The notes beneath the pieces are model-generated. The model worked only from the letters and a program-made list of their open reading frames with translations. It did not search any database and had not been told where the DNA came from. Both the position numbers and the translations under genes were made by a program. This document shows positions 8,260 through 15,618 of a stretch of 15,733 nucleotides of DNA, piece by piece. Numbering within the stretch: position 1 is the first letter of the stretch; the number at the start of each line of letters is the position of its first letter. Source of the stretch: WGMK01 sp046047315 (GTDB lineage Bacteria; Hydrogenedentota; Hydrogenedentia; Hydrogenedentales; JAEUWI01); the NCBI GenBank assembly GCA_046047315.1, contig JBJOID010000329.1:1-15733 (forward strand). Direction: 5' to 3'.

Positions 8260-8294
8260 GGCAGAAGCCTCGCGAAATTAGGGCTAAGCGGGGA

Positions 8295-8324
8295 AGTATA
8301 CGACCTGAACCTCCCGGTGGGCAA
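8295..8324 (-). promoter_or_regulatory. Sigma70-like promoter of lon
   Basis: On the minus strand: -35 TTGCCC (8319-8324, 4/6), an 18-base spacer and -10 TATACT (8295-8300, 5/6). This predicts a start near 8288 and a leader of about 30 bases. I see no CIRCE or other heat-shock operator. The region is shared with the divergent kinase gene, for which only weak elements can be seen (TATAAA at 8331-8336, TATGCT at 8364-8369, neither with a good -35). Confidence 0.5.
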
Positions 8325-8392
8325 TGCTTGTATAAAAAAGGGACGAGGCATCCCCTTTCGCGCTATGCTAGCCGCACCGAGGAGGATCGCCC

Positions 8393-9463
8393 ATGCTGGA
8401 GGTCGTTGTTGCCGGGCACATCTGCCTGGATGTGATTCCAGAATTACCGGGAAATGTGCCCGCTGAGTCGTTGCTTACCCCAGGCAAGCTCACGATCGTG
8501 GGGCCCGCCGCAGTGTCGACAGGTGGCGCGGTGGCCAATACAGGCCTGGCCCTGCACAAGCTGGGCAGCTCCGTGCGGCTGGTGGGAAAGGTCGGTGCGG
8601 ACCCCTTGGGGGCCGCGGTGCTGGATGTGCTCCGTCGCGTCGAATCATCCCTGGCCGAGGGCATGATCATCACCGAGGGGGAAAGCAGCTCGTACACAGT
8701 GGTGATGAATTTGCCCGGCGCCGACCGCGCATTCCTGCACCATCCCGGAACCAACGACACCTTTACGCCTGCGGACCTTAAGGCTGAACATCTCGACGGG
8801 GCACGATGGTTCCACTTCGGCTATCCTCCGCTGATGCGCGCCATGCGCGCCGGGAATGGGAACGCTCTGAGGGAAGTCTTCTCGAAGGCGAAGAATGCAG
8901 GTCTGCTAACCTCGCTCGACATGGCCTATGTCGATCCCGCTTCAGACGCCGCCAAGACAGACTGGCCCGTGCTGCTGACAAAGACCCTGCCTTTCGTGGA
9001 TGTATTCCTTCCCAGTCTCGATGAGATTGCCTTCATGCTTGGTAAGCCGGTTCCGGAAGTCATTGACGCGGCATTCTTGCGCGAAGTGGCCAGCCAACTT
9101 ATTGCCATGGGCGCGGGCATGGCGGCGATCAAGCTGGGCCATTGGGGACTTTATCTGATGACATCGGCAAGTCCAGAAAGGTTGGCGCGGTTTGGCGCCG
9201 GCTGGGTTGGGCAGGAACACATCGCCCCTTGTTTCCGCGTCGAAGAAGCGGGGGCCACAGGTTCGGGCGATTGCACCATCGCGGGATTCATTGCGGGTGC
9301 GATGCGCGGACTTGGACCTGAAGCGACCCTGCTTGCCGCGGTAGGCGCGGGAGCATGCTGCGTCGAGCAGTCCGATGCGACAGGCGGAATCATCCCTTGG
9401 GATGCCCTCCAACAGCGCATAGCCCAAGGCTGGGCCCGGCATGAAAGCATCTACCTGCAATGA
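8393..9463 (+). CDS. PfkB (ribokinase)-family carbohydrate kinase
   Basis: A 356-residue cytoplasmic kinase that should phosphorylate a sugar, sugar acid or nucleoside using ATP. The N-terminal PfkB signature includes the di-glycine of STGGAVANTGLALHKLG (42-58), followed by VGKVGADPLG (64-73). The ATP-site signature near the C-terminus reads GATGSGDCTIAGF (287-299), with Asp293 as the catalytic base; the usual Ala-Gly of GAGD is Ser-Gly here. The length is slightly above typical ribokinases. The ribosome-binding site GGAGG (8381-8385) is 7 bases before the ATG. The gene ends in an ATGA overlap with the polyol-dehydrogenase-like gene, so the two are co-translated and likely share a pathway. 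The substrate cannot be read from sequence: fructose, a 2-keto-3-deoxy sugar acid or an inositol derivative are all possible. Confidence 0.9.
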   Translation: MLEVVVAGHICLDVIPELPGNVPAESLLTPGKLTIVGPAAVSTGGAVANTGLALHKLGSSVRLVGKVGADPLGAAVLDVLRRVESSLAEGMIITEGESSSYTVVMNLPGADRAFLHHPGTNDTFTPADLKAEHLDGARWFHFGYPPLMRAMRAGNGNALREVFSKAKNAGLLTSLDMAYVDPASDAAKTDWPVLLTKTLPFVDVFLPSLDEIAFMLGKPVPEVIDAAFLREVASQLIAMGAGMAAIKLGHWGLYLMTSASPERLARFGAGWVGQEHIAPCFRVEEAGATGSGDCTIAGFIAGAMRGLGPEATLLAAVGAGACCVEQSDATGGIIPWDALQQRIAQGWARHESIYLQ

Positions 9464-10734
9464 GCGGCGGCAATACATTCGTTGGTTTCGGATTCGGCGC
9501 CATACAGGCGGGACTCTTTCTCTATGAGGCCCACAGAACGGGACGCTTCTCCCGGCTCGTCGCGGCGGAAGTCCAGCCGGAAGTGCTCGAGGCCCTGCGA
9601 GGCGCGGGCAACCGCTTTAGCGTGAACATTGCCCATGCCGACCGAATCGAGGTGGCCGAGGTTGGACCCGTTGAACTGTTGAATCCGAATGACGACGGCG
9701 ATCGCGAACAGCTGATTGAGGCGATTGCCGAGGCCAGCGAGATGGCGACCGCCTTGCCGAGTGTGGCTTTTTACGCATCAAGCCACCCAGGGGCGCCCCA
9801 CGCCCTGCTGGCGGAAGGCCTTGCCCGGAAAAGCCTGCGTCGCCTCCCCCCCGCCGTGCTCTATGCGGCTGAGAACCACAACCATGCCGCCGAAATACTC
9901 GGGCGGCAGGTGGAACATAACAACCCGGACTATGCCGACCGTTGCCAATTCTTGAACACTGTGATTGGCAAGATGAGCGGTATCGTCCCATTGTCGGGCA
10001 ATACCAATCCCTCCCTTGCCCCCATTGCACCGGGACTGGATCGTGCCTTTCTGGTCGAGACCTTTAATCGCATCTTGGTCAGCGCGGTGACGTTGCGATT
10101 CGGCGGCAATCCGATCCGCCGTTGCATCGACGTCTTCGAGGAAAAGCCCGACCTGCTGCCTTTCGAGGAGGCGAAGCTCTACGGGCATAACGCCATTCAC
10201 GCCATGGGAGGATACCTGGCGTCGCTATTGGACATGACCACCTTTGATCAATTGACTAGCCGCCCAGATCTGATGGCACTGCTGCGCGACGCCTTCGTCG
10301 AGGAAAGCGGTGCGGCGCTGGTGACGAAGTACGCGGGCAAGGACGCGCTGTTCACCCGGGATGGATTCGCGTTCTACGCCGACGACCTGCTTCAGCGCAT
10401 GACGAATCCGTACTTGGGGGACGCCATTGAGCGCGTCACACGGGACACGGCACGGAAGCTGGGATGGGATGACCGGCTCATCGGCGCGATGCGCGTGGCG
10501 CGTTCACAGGGGTTTACTCCCACGCGGCTGGCCCTGGGCGCGGCAGCGGCGTTGTGCACAATCGACACCGGCTTCGCAGCCCGTCCCGAGGATGGCACGA
10601 GTTGGCTCCGCCAGCATTTTCCATCTGAAATTCGAGACGCGATCGAGTGCCAGCAAATACTCCATACCGTTGGCGATGCCCTTAAAAAGATCGATGCGTG
10701 GCGCGCTGACACCCGGAATTCCTTAATGGCTTGA
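9460..10734 (+). CDS. Mannitol-1-phosphate 5-dehydrogenase-like polyol dehydrogenase
   Basis: This 424-residue protein belongs to the long-chain polyol dehydrogenase family (MtlD, UxuB, UxaB), which oxidises polyols or reduces sugar acids with NAD. The Rossmann start is GFGFGAIQAG (9-18), compared with the GxGxIGxG of MtlD. AAENHNHAAEIL (136-147) matches the conserved Glu-Asn block. The active-site Lys239-Asn244-His247 group lies in KLYGHNAIHA, compared with KxxxxNxxHA in MtlD. The C-terminal NPYLGDAIERVTRDTARKLG (316-335) and DDRLI (337-341) closely follow E. coli MtlD by recall. No signal peptide is present. It starts inside the stop of the PfkB gene (ATGA), so kinase and dehydrogenase act together. 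Plausible substrates are mannitol phosphate, another hexitol phosphate or a mannonate-like acid. Confidence 0.85.
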   Translation: MSGGNTFVGFGFGAIQAGLFLYEAHRTGRFSRLVAAEVQPEVLEALRGAGNRFSVNIAHADRIEVAEVGPVELLNPNDDGDREQLIEAIAEASEMATALPSVAFYASSHPGAPHALLAEGLARKSLRRLPPAVLYAAENHNHAAEILGRQVEHNNPDYADRCQFLNTVIGKMSGIVPLSGNTNPSLAPIAPGLDRAFLVETFNRILVSAVTLRFGGNPIRRCIDVFEEKPDLLPFEEAKLYGHNAIHAMGGYLASLLDMTTFDQLTSRPDLMALLRDAFVEESGAALVTKYAGKDALFTRDGFAFYADDLLQRMTNPYLGDAIERVTRDTARKLGWDDRLIGAMRVARSQGFTPTRLALGAAAALCTIDTGFAARPEDGTSWLRQHFPSEIRDAIECQQILHTVGDALKKIDAWRADTRNSLMA

Positions 10735-10760
10735 TGGCTTTGGGCTAGGGGTATCGCCTC

Positions 10761-10789
10761 TTGCCCCGGAATGACATTCCGGTTAGTAT
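10761..10789 (+). promoter_or_regulatory. Possible promoter with palindromic operator before the Gfo/Idh gene
   Basis: TTGCCC (10761-10766, -35, 4/6) and TAGTAT (10784-10789, -10, 4/6) are separated by 17 bases. The spacer is almost filled by the perfect inverted repeat CCGGAAT-GAC-ATTCCGG (10766-10782). A second small hairpin, GCGTT-AGGCA-AACGC (10791-10805), overlaps the predicted start. The palindrome could instead be the terminator stem of the upstream kinase-dehydrogenase pair, but no T-run follows it. Confidence 0.4.
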
Positions 10790-10859
10790 GGCGTTAGGCA
10801 AACGCTGCGGGCGGATGGGCTCCCCTGCGGTCACCCCTCAAGTCTCTGGAGAACGAGCC

Positions 10860-12131
10860 ATGAAACGCACGCCGATCAACCGCCGACAGTTTATTAAGAA
10901 TTCCATGGCGGCGGCCGGGGCAACCCTCGGCTTTCCGTACATCGTGCCAGCTTCCGCACTGGGGCGTGACGGCCACGTGGCCCCGTCTAACCGCATCACC
11001 GTCGGCGCCATCGGTATGGGAGGTCGAGGTCAGTATGTGAACGGCGCCTTTCTCGCCCAACCCGACGCCCATGTGCTTGCGGTGTGCGACGTGATTGGGG
11101 AACGCCGTGAGAAAGCGCTCCAGCAAGTCAACCAGCATTACCGAAACGAGGACTGCTCGGCCTACATTGAAATGGCGGAACTACTCGCCCGCGAAGATAT
11201 CGACACGGTGATGATTGCCACCGGCGACAATTGGCACGCCGGTGTTTCGGTGATGGCCGCACGGGCAGGCAAGGACATCTACTGCGAGAAGCCCATGAGC
11301 GTGACGATTGCGGAGTCGCGCGCCGTGTCCGACACCATGCGACGTTTGGGGCGCATCTTCCAATGCGGCACCCAGCGTCGCAGCATCAGCCACTTCCGGC
11401 TCGCCGTCGACCTGGCCCGAAGCGGCAAGCTGGGCCGTCTTACCGAGTTGCACGCCGAGCAGGCTCCCGGCATGTTGCAGTTCAAGTATGGCTATCTGCC
11501 GGAGCAGCCCGAACCTGCGCGCGAAGTGGTGGATTGGAACGCATGGCTGGGGCCGGCCCCTTGGCGTCCCTTCAACGCGGAGACCTACACGCGGGGCTAC
11601 TGGAGCGACCACGTCGATTTCAGCGGCGCCTCGATCACCGAATGGGGCAGCCACACGGTGGACCTTTGCCAGTGGGCGAACGACGCTGACCAAACCAGCC
11701 CGGTCGAATATTGGCAGGAAGGTGACACCTATTGCGGCCGCTACGAGAATGGCGCCAAGCTGATCATTCGCAGCGGGCTGCGCTTCGGCACCTGCCCCGT
11801 GAAATTCGTGGGCGAGGAAGGCTGGGTGGAAGTGGGCGATTCCGGCGAGATTGACGCGCACCCGCGCTCCCTGCTGGGCAACCTTGGATTCGACGGGGGC
11901 TATCCCGCTGACAACCATGTGCGTGCCTTCCTTGATTGCGTCAAGACCCGCACCGAACCGGTGTCCAACGCCGAGGCCGCGCATCGCTCCATCAGCGCCT
12001 GCCATGTCGCCAACATCTGCAAGCGTCTTGGCCGCCCCATCAAGTGGGACCCCAAGACAGAAACCTGCATTGACGACGACGAGGCGAATCGCCTGACCTC
12101 ACGCGCATATCGCGAACCGTGGTACCTGTAG
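10860..12131 (+). CDS. Tat-exported Gfo/Idh/MocA-family oxidoreductase
   Basis: A 423-residue protein counted from the ATG at 10860, chosen because GGAGA (10848-10852) lies 7 bases before it. An upstream TTG at 10761 would add 33 unrelated residues ahead of the signal. The N-terminus is a twin-arginine signal (NRRQFIK, residues 7-13, then a hydrophobic Ala/Gly stretch to about 34), so it is exported folded. The Rossmann motif is VGAIGMGGRG (48-57) and the hallmark EKP is 143-145. The C-terminal substrate domain includes WNAWLGPAPWRPF (226-238) and EWGSHTVDL (261-269), with the likely active-site His265. Exported members such as Zymomonas glucose-fructose oxidoreductase keep a tightly bound NADP. 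It probably acts on a sugar or inositol in the periplasm. The HEAT gene follows after 51 bases in the same direction. Confidence 0.93.
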   Translation: MKRTPINRRQFIKNSMAAAGATLGFPYIVPASALGRDGHVAPSNRITVGAIGMGGRGQYVNGAFLAQPDAHVLAVCDVIGERREKALQQVNQHYRNEDCSAYIEMAELLAREDIDTVMIATGDNWHAGVSVMAARAGKDIYCEKPMSVTIAESRAVSDTMRRLGRIFQCGTQRRSISHFRLAVDLARSGKLGRLTELHAEQAPGMLQFKYGYLPEQPEPAREVVDWNAWLGPAPWRPFNAETYTRGYWSDHVDFSGASITEWGSHTVDLCQWANDADQTSPVEYWQEGDTYCGRYENGAKLIIRSGLRFGTCPVKFVGEEGWVEVGDSGEIDAHPRSLLGNLGFDGGYPADNHVRAFLDCVKTRTEPVSNAEAAHRSISACHVANICKRLGRPIKWDPKTETCIDDDEANRLTSRAYREPWYL

Positions 12132-12182
12132 ACTTCCCTACCCCCTCATCCAAATGAAATCCCTTCCGGAGACTGTCGCATC

Positions 12183-14105
12183 ATGTCACGCTTTTATTTG
12201 AAAGCCCTTCCCCTGTTTGTCGCGCTGGTTGCACTGGGCGCGCCCACGGCGCACGCCGCTGCGGAACCCGAACTTATCGCGGTGATTACATCGGCTGATG
12301 CCACTTGGGAAAGCAAGGCCGAAGCCTGCCGCGAATTGCGACAGAAAGGCAGCGGCGCGGCGGCGGCCGCGCTGGGTAGCCTGCTGGGTGACGCCAAACT
12401 CTCCCACTATGCACGCTTCGCCCTCGAGAACATCCCTGGACCCGAAGCGGCCGCTGCCCTGCGCGACGCACTGCCAACGGCCGCTCCGGAATTGCAGCGC
12501 GGAATTCTTGCTTCCATTGGCGCCCGGCGCGATGCGGAGTCCGTGGATGCCTTGGCGCCATATCTCCAGAGTGCTAATCCGCAGTTGGCCGAAGCGGCGG
12601 CCGCCGCGCTGGGCCGAATCGGCAGCGACAAGTCCATTCAAACGCTCGCGTCCTTTCTCATGGATGCACCCGATGACCGCAAGGCCTGGGCAGGTGAGGG
12701 CATCATTGCGGCCGCCCAGCACCTGATTGCCGAGAGTGATCCCGAGGTCGCTTATCGCACCCTCAACAAGATCGATACCAACGGATTGCCGGAGCACGTG
12801 CAGTTTGGCCTCCTCGAATGGAAGGCACGCGCGCGCCCCCGAGGCGCACATACGTTCCTGCTGGAAGAGCTCGCGGGAACAGATTCCAAGCGGCGCGATT
12901 TCGCGGCCATGATCATTGCCACGCTTCCGGAGAGTCCGGTTGCGCGATACATCCGCACGCTATGGAAATTGCCCGTTGAAGGACAGATCGCCCTGCTTCG
13001 CGCCTTTGGATTGCGTGGCGACGCGGCCGTCGAGGAGACCCTCATCGCCGCCATCGGCAGCGAGGATCCAGGAGTTCGCGCCGCCGCCATGCAGGCTCTC
13101 GGCGCCCTTGACACGCCCGGCTCCATTCCAGCCTTGGCGGACTACTTGACCCCGGCGGAAGCTCCGGAGGCCAAGGCCGCCTATGAGTCCTTGCGCCTTT
13201 CCCGGGTGGAAGGCGTCGACGCGTTGCTGGCGCAAGGGCTTGACAGCGCGGCCCCCGACCGTTGCGCCCGCCTGCTCGACCTCTTGACAGATCGGATGGC
13301 GCGCGAAGCCGTGGACGCGGGCTTGCGTTATCTTTCGGGTACCAGCGAACCGGTGGTGCGTGTGGCGGCGTGGCGGGCCTTGGCGCAGCTGGGCACGGCA
13401 GAGGATTTCCCCAAGGCCATCGAACTGCTCCCGACCGAGGCTGACACCGAGGAACAAGCCGCCGCCATCAAGGCCCTGGGGGCGATTGCCGCGCACAACC
13501 GCGAAGCAGTAACGCCCCTGCTGGTGAACGCGCTGGCCGGAGCAGAGCCCGCACAGTACCCCGCGTTGCTTCGCGCCCTTGAGCGCATCGGAAGCGCCGA
13601 GGCCCTGACCGCGGTGGCGACCCTGTTGCAACACGAAGATATGGGCGTTCGGGACGAGGCGGCCAAGTCTCTCGGGGATTGGCCCAACGCCGAAGCCTTG
13701 CCGTATCTGCTCAAACTGGCGGAGTCGGAAAATGCGGCGCATCATGATCGCGGATTGCGCGGCTACGTGCGCCTTGTTCGAAATGAATCAGACCAAGCCA
13801 AGAAAGCGGCGCAACTCTCGCAGGCGATGGCATTGTCTCGGAGCAAAGAAGATCGCTGGACGGTGCTGGCCGCCTATGGCACCGCCATCGCCCCGCAGGC
13901 CGTGGAAGTGCTCTTGCCCCTGCTGGACGATCAAGAGGTGAAGGACGAGGCTGCGGCGGCCCTGATTAATGTCTGCGCGGAACTAGGCAAGGACGAAGCG
14001 CACAAGGCATTGAGCATCGATGCGTTGCAAAGCGTGGAAAACAAAAGCGGCCGCCCGGGTATCGTGGACCGCGCAAAGGCTGCGCGAACCAATCTCGGGG
14101 GCTAG
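12183..14105 (+). CDS. Secreted HEAT-repeat protein
   Basis: A 640-residue protein with a Sec signal peptide (residues 1-25, cut after AHA). Almost the whole mature chain consists of alpha-helical HEAT / PBS-lyase-like repeats. Clear units are at about 132-160 (NPQLAEAAAAALGRIG), 295-323 (DPGVRAAAMQALGAL), 389-417 (EPVVRVAAWRALAQLG) and 486-512 (DMGVRDEAAKSLGDW), with more diverged repeats between them. I see no catalytic domain and no cytochrome motif. Such solenoids bind proteins or act as scaffolds. GGAGA (12168-12172) is about 10 bases before the ATG. It follows the Tat-exported oxidoreductase by 51 bases, so the two probably share an mRNA and a compartment. It converges with the response-regulator gene, only 5 bases away. 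Its partner is unknown. Confidence 0.9.
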   Translation: MSRFYLKALPLFVALVALGAPTAHAAAEPELIAVITSADATWESKAEACRELRQKGSGAAAAALGSLLGDAKLSHYARFALENIPGPEAAAALRDALPTAAPELQRGILASIGARRDAESVDALAPYLQSANPQLAEAAAAALGRIGSDKSIQTLASFLMDAPDDRKAWAGEGIIAAAQHLIAESDPEVAYRTLNKIDTNGLPEHVQFGLLEWKARARPRGAHTFLLEELAGTDSKRRDFAAMIIATLPESPVARYIRTLWKLPVEGQIALLRAFGLRGDAAVEETLIAAIGSEDPGVRAAAMQALGALDTPGSIPALADYLTPAEAPEAKAAYESLRLSRVEGVDALLAQGLDSAAPDRCARLLDLLTDRMAREAVDAGLRYLSGTSEPVVRVAAWRALAQLGTAEDFPKAIELLPTEADTEEQAAAIKALGAIAAHNREAVTPLLVNALAGAEPAQYPALLRALERIGSAEALTAVATLLQHEDMGVRDEAAKSLGDWPNAEALPYLLKLAESENAAHHDRGLRGYVRLVRNESDQAKKAAQLSQAMALSRSKEDRWTVLAAYGTAIAPQAVEVLLPLLDDQEVKDEAAAALINVCAELGKDEAHKALSIDALQSVENKSGRPGIVDRAKAARTNLGG

Positions 14106-14110
14106 CTCGT

Positions 14111-14572
14111 TTAAGTCCCGGTTTTCGAGATAAGCGTGTCGATTTGCTCGTTCAATTCCGTCGCGCGGTAGGGCTTGTTCAACAGGGCCGCGTTGATGTC
14201 GGATTCGAGCAGGGGTTCCAAATCAACCGGACTGTACCCCGTGGTGAACAGAACGGGGAAACTGGCTTCCTTCACTCGAATCGCGTCATAGACCCCCTTG
14301 CCCGTGAGCTTTGGCATCACGAAATCGAGCACGGCAATATCGAGATGATCGTGATGTTGCTCGAACAGGGCGACGGCCTCGGCCCCATCGCGGGCGGCAA
14401 ATACTTCGTGCCCCGCAGCACCGAGTATGCGGGCGGTGACCACCCGGATGTTGTCGTCGTCCTCGGCCAGCAGGATGCCAAGCCGCCGGGAGTTCTGGAT
14501 TAGGGGCTCAACCAAGTTCGAATCCTCGTGCGCTGCCCCTAGAAAATAGCTGCCGGAGCTTGTCCGCTGCAA
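14111..14572 (-). CDS. Receiver-domain-only response regulator
   Basis: Up to 153 residues form a single CheY-like receiver domain with no output domain. Numbered from the TTG at 14572, the acidic pocket is AEDDDN (36-41), the phospho-acceptor Asp is in VLDFVMP (about residue 82), the switch Thr is in FTTGYS, and the conserved Lys is in LNKPY. The GYS and NKPY wording resembles receivers fused to hybrid histidine kinases. No kinase is adjacent. The start is uncertain: TTG at 14572 coincides with a possible -35 element, while TTG at 14515 has GAGG 8 bases before it and would begin the protein 11 residues ahead of the receiver fold, which starts at LGILLAED. The first 19 residues of the longer form look unlike a normal domain start. 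Confidence 0.82.
   Translation of the reverse strand: MQRTSSGSYFLGAAHEDSNLVEPLIQNSRRLGILLAEDDDNIRVVTARILGAAGHEVFAARDGAEAVALFEQHHDHLDIAVLDFVMPKLTGKGVYDAIRVKEASFPVLFTTGYSPVDLEPLLESDINAALLNKPYRATELNEQIDTLISKTGT
14543..14572 (-). promoter_or_regulatory. Possible promoter of the response-regulator gene
   Basis: On the minus strand: TTGCAG (14567-14572, 4/6), an 18-base spacer and TATTTT (14543-14548, 4/6). If real, transcription begins near 14536, inside the longest possible reading frame, and the start codon must be the TTG at 14515. The leader would then contain the inverted repeat TAGGGGC (14535-14541) / GCCCCTA (14501-14507, read on the minus strand). Confidence 0.3.
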
Positions 14573-14644
14573 TTCGTGAGCACGCCAAGCACAGCTGGAA
14601 TCAAGCGCTTCAGGGTGCGCCGTAAATGCTGGAGGGAAAAATAT

Positions 14645-14672
14645 TTGAATCGGGCGCGAAATTTGTTATCAT
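14645..14672 (+). promoter_or_regulatory. Sigma70-like promoter of rpmG-rpsD
   Basis: TTGAAT (14645-14650, 4/6), a 16-base spacer and TATCAT (14667-14672, 5/6), set in an AT-rich island that contrasts with the GC-rich surroundings. The predicted start is near 14679. This is the only good promoter in the 195 bases between the response-regulator gene and rpmG. Confidence 0.6.
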
Positions 14673-14679
14673 ATCGGTT

Positions 14680-14767
14680 TCCCGCGCCTGTTCGAGGCGT
14701 CCCCTGCGCATGTAAGGCGCGCGGAGTGCGCGCAGGCGCGAACGTTACCCTGAGGAGATAAGAAGAC
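14680..14767 (+). promoter_or_regulatory. Structured mRNA leader of rpmG-rpsD
   Basis: The leader is about 88 bases long. Hairpin 1 is CGCCT-GTTCG-AGGCG (14685-14699), right after the predicted start. Hairpin 2 is GCGCGC-GGAGT-GCGCGC (14717-14733). An alternative pairing of CTGCGC (14704-14709) with GCGCAG (14730-14735) would exclude hairpin 2. A start-stop pair ATGTAA sits at 14710-14715. GAGGAG (14752-14757) is the rpmG ribosome site. Ribosomal-protein mRNAs are often autoregulated through such leaders, and S4 is a known autoregulator; regulation here is inference. Confidence 0.4.
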
Positions 14768-14941
14768 ATGGCCGGCAAGGCAAAAGAGACCCGCCGTCAG
14801 GTGATTCTGGAGTGCACCGAGGCGCCAGGCACCTCGCGTTACTACACCGTCAAGAACGCGCGCACCACGACCGCGCGCCTTGAATTGAAGAAGTATAACA
14901 AGAAGCTGCGCAAGCATACGCTGCACCGCGAGAAGAAATAG
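14768..14941 (+). CDS. rpmG: 50S ribosomal protein L33
   Basis: A 57-residue protein of normal L33 length, a small component of the large ribosomal subunit near the E site. The recognisable core is RYYTVKNARTTTARLELKKY (24-43), followed by LRKHTLHREKK (47-57), as in bacterial L33. The zinc-ribbon form has two CxxC pairs. Here only Cys16 survives (LECTEA), and the second pair is replaced by YNKKLRKH, so zinc cannot be held in the usual way. GAGGAG lies 10 bases before the ATG. The rpsD gene follows after 38 bases, which suggests one transcript. The usual bacterial neighbours of rpmG (tRNA-Trp, secE, nusG or rpmB) are absent. Confidence 0.93.
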   Translation: MAGKAKETRRQVILECTEAPGTSRYYTVKNARTTTARLELKKYNKKLRKHTLHREKK

Positions 14942-14979
14942 CAGCCCGAAGTCACGGGCCATAGGAGACCGACCAATCC

Positions 14980-15594
14980 ATGGGTAGGAGCATGAAACCT
15001 CGCACCAAGGTGAGCCGCAGGCTCGGCGTGTTCATTGGCGGCAGCGCCGAAGCGTTTGCGCGGCGGCAGTTTGCCCCGGGCCAGCATGGCCCCACGGGCG
15101 GCCGCAGCAAGCTGTCCGACTATGCGCTGCACCTTCGCGAGAAGCAGAAGTTGCAGTATCTGTACGGCGGCCTGCGTGAGCGCCAGTTCCGCAGCTATGT
15201 GGACCACGCCAAGCGTGGTGGCGGCAACACGGCCATTGTGCTTATCCAGCTGCTGGAGACGCGCCTGGACAACGTGGTGTACCGCTTGGGCCTTGCCCGT
15301 ACCCGTCTGCAGGCCCGTCAGCTTGTGGTGCATTGCCACCTCATGCTGAACGGCAAGAAGGTGAACAAGCCCGCCATCCAGTGCAAGGAAGGCGACGTCA
15401 TCGAAATCCGCAAGAAGAGCCGCCAGTCGCCGTTGCTGCTGGGAAATCTATCCCGCGCTGAAAGCCTGGCCATCCCGGACTGGCTCGAGTTGAATGCCCA
15501 GTTGTTCAAGGGCACCGTCAAGCGCCTGCCCTATGACCCGGAGCTCGAAATCCCGGTCAACGTGCAGTACGTGATCGAGTTCTACTCGCGCTAA
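14980..15594 (+). CDS. rpsD: 30S ribosomal protein S4
   Basis: A 204-residue S4, the usual length. It is a primary 16S rRNA-binding protein that starts small-subunit assembly and contributes to decoding accuracy. The helical N-terminal domain runs to about residue 93, including RRQFAPGQHG (28-37) and LREKQKLQYLYG (52-63). The S4 RNA-binding domain is about 94-150 (ETRLDNVVYRLGLARTRLQARQLV begins it). The C-terminus ends VNVQYVIEFYSR, as in the family. The N-terminus has no cysteines, so this is the zinc-free form; the only cysteines are 119 and 135. AGGAG (14963-14967) is 12 bases before the ATG, a slightly long spacing, but the alternative ATG at 14992 would have a spacing of only one base. 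The gene is outside the usual rpsM-rpsK-rpsD-rpoA cluster, being next to rpmG and ended by a terminator. Confidence 0.97.
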   Translation: MGRSMKPRTKVSRRLGVFIGGSAEAFARRQFAPGQHGPTGGRSKLSDYALHLREKQKLQYLYGGLRERQFRSYVDHAKRGGGNTAIVLIQLLETRLDNVVYRLGLARTRLQARQLVVHCHLMLNGKKVNKPAIQCKEGDVIEIRKKSRQSPLLLGNLSRAESLAIPDWLELNAQLFKGTVKRLPYDPELEIPVNVQYVIEFYSR

Positions 15595-15618
15595 TTTCTC
15601 GCACAACAGTTCCAAAAG

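Noticed and set aside
8337..8358. AAAGGG...CCCTTT inverted repeat between lon and the PfkB gene as an operator
   Set aside because: The arms are only 6 bases with a 10-base centre and an extra C, so it is too weak to call.
10761..10859. Upstream TTG start adding 33 residues to the Gfo/Idh protein
   Set aside because: It has no ribosome site, and it would bury the Tat signal inside the chain. The ATG at 10860 has a well-spaced GGAGA.
12960..13745. Long minus-strand frame (261 codons) opposite the HEAT gene
   Set aside because: It has low-complexity, Gly/Arg/Gln-rich content with no motif, while the plus-strand frame shows regular HEAT repeats and a signal peptide.
14501..14541. tRNA-like T-loop GTTCGAATCC (14516-14525) flanked by TAGGGGC and GCCCCTA, suggesting a tRNA or tmRNA end
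   Set aside because: Only 3 of 5 T-stem pairs form, there is no matching 5' acceptor strand about 65 bases upstream, no anticodon arm and no CCA end. The bases also read as codons ahead of the receiver domain on the other strand.
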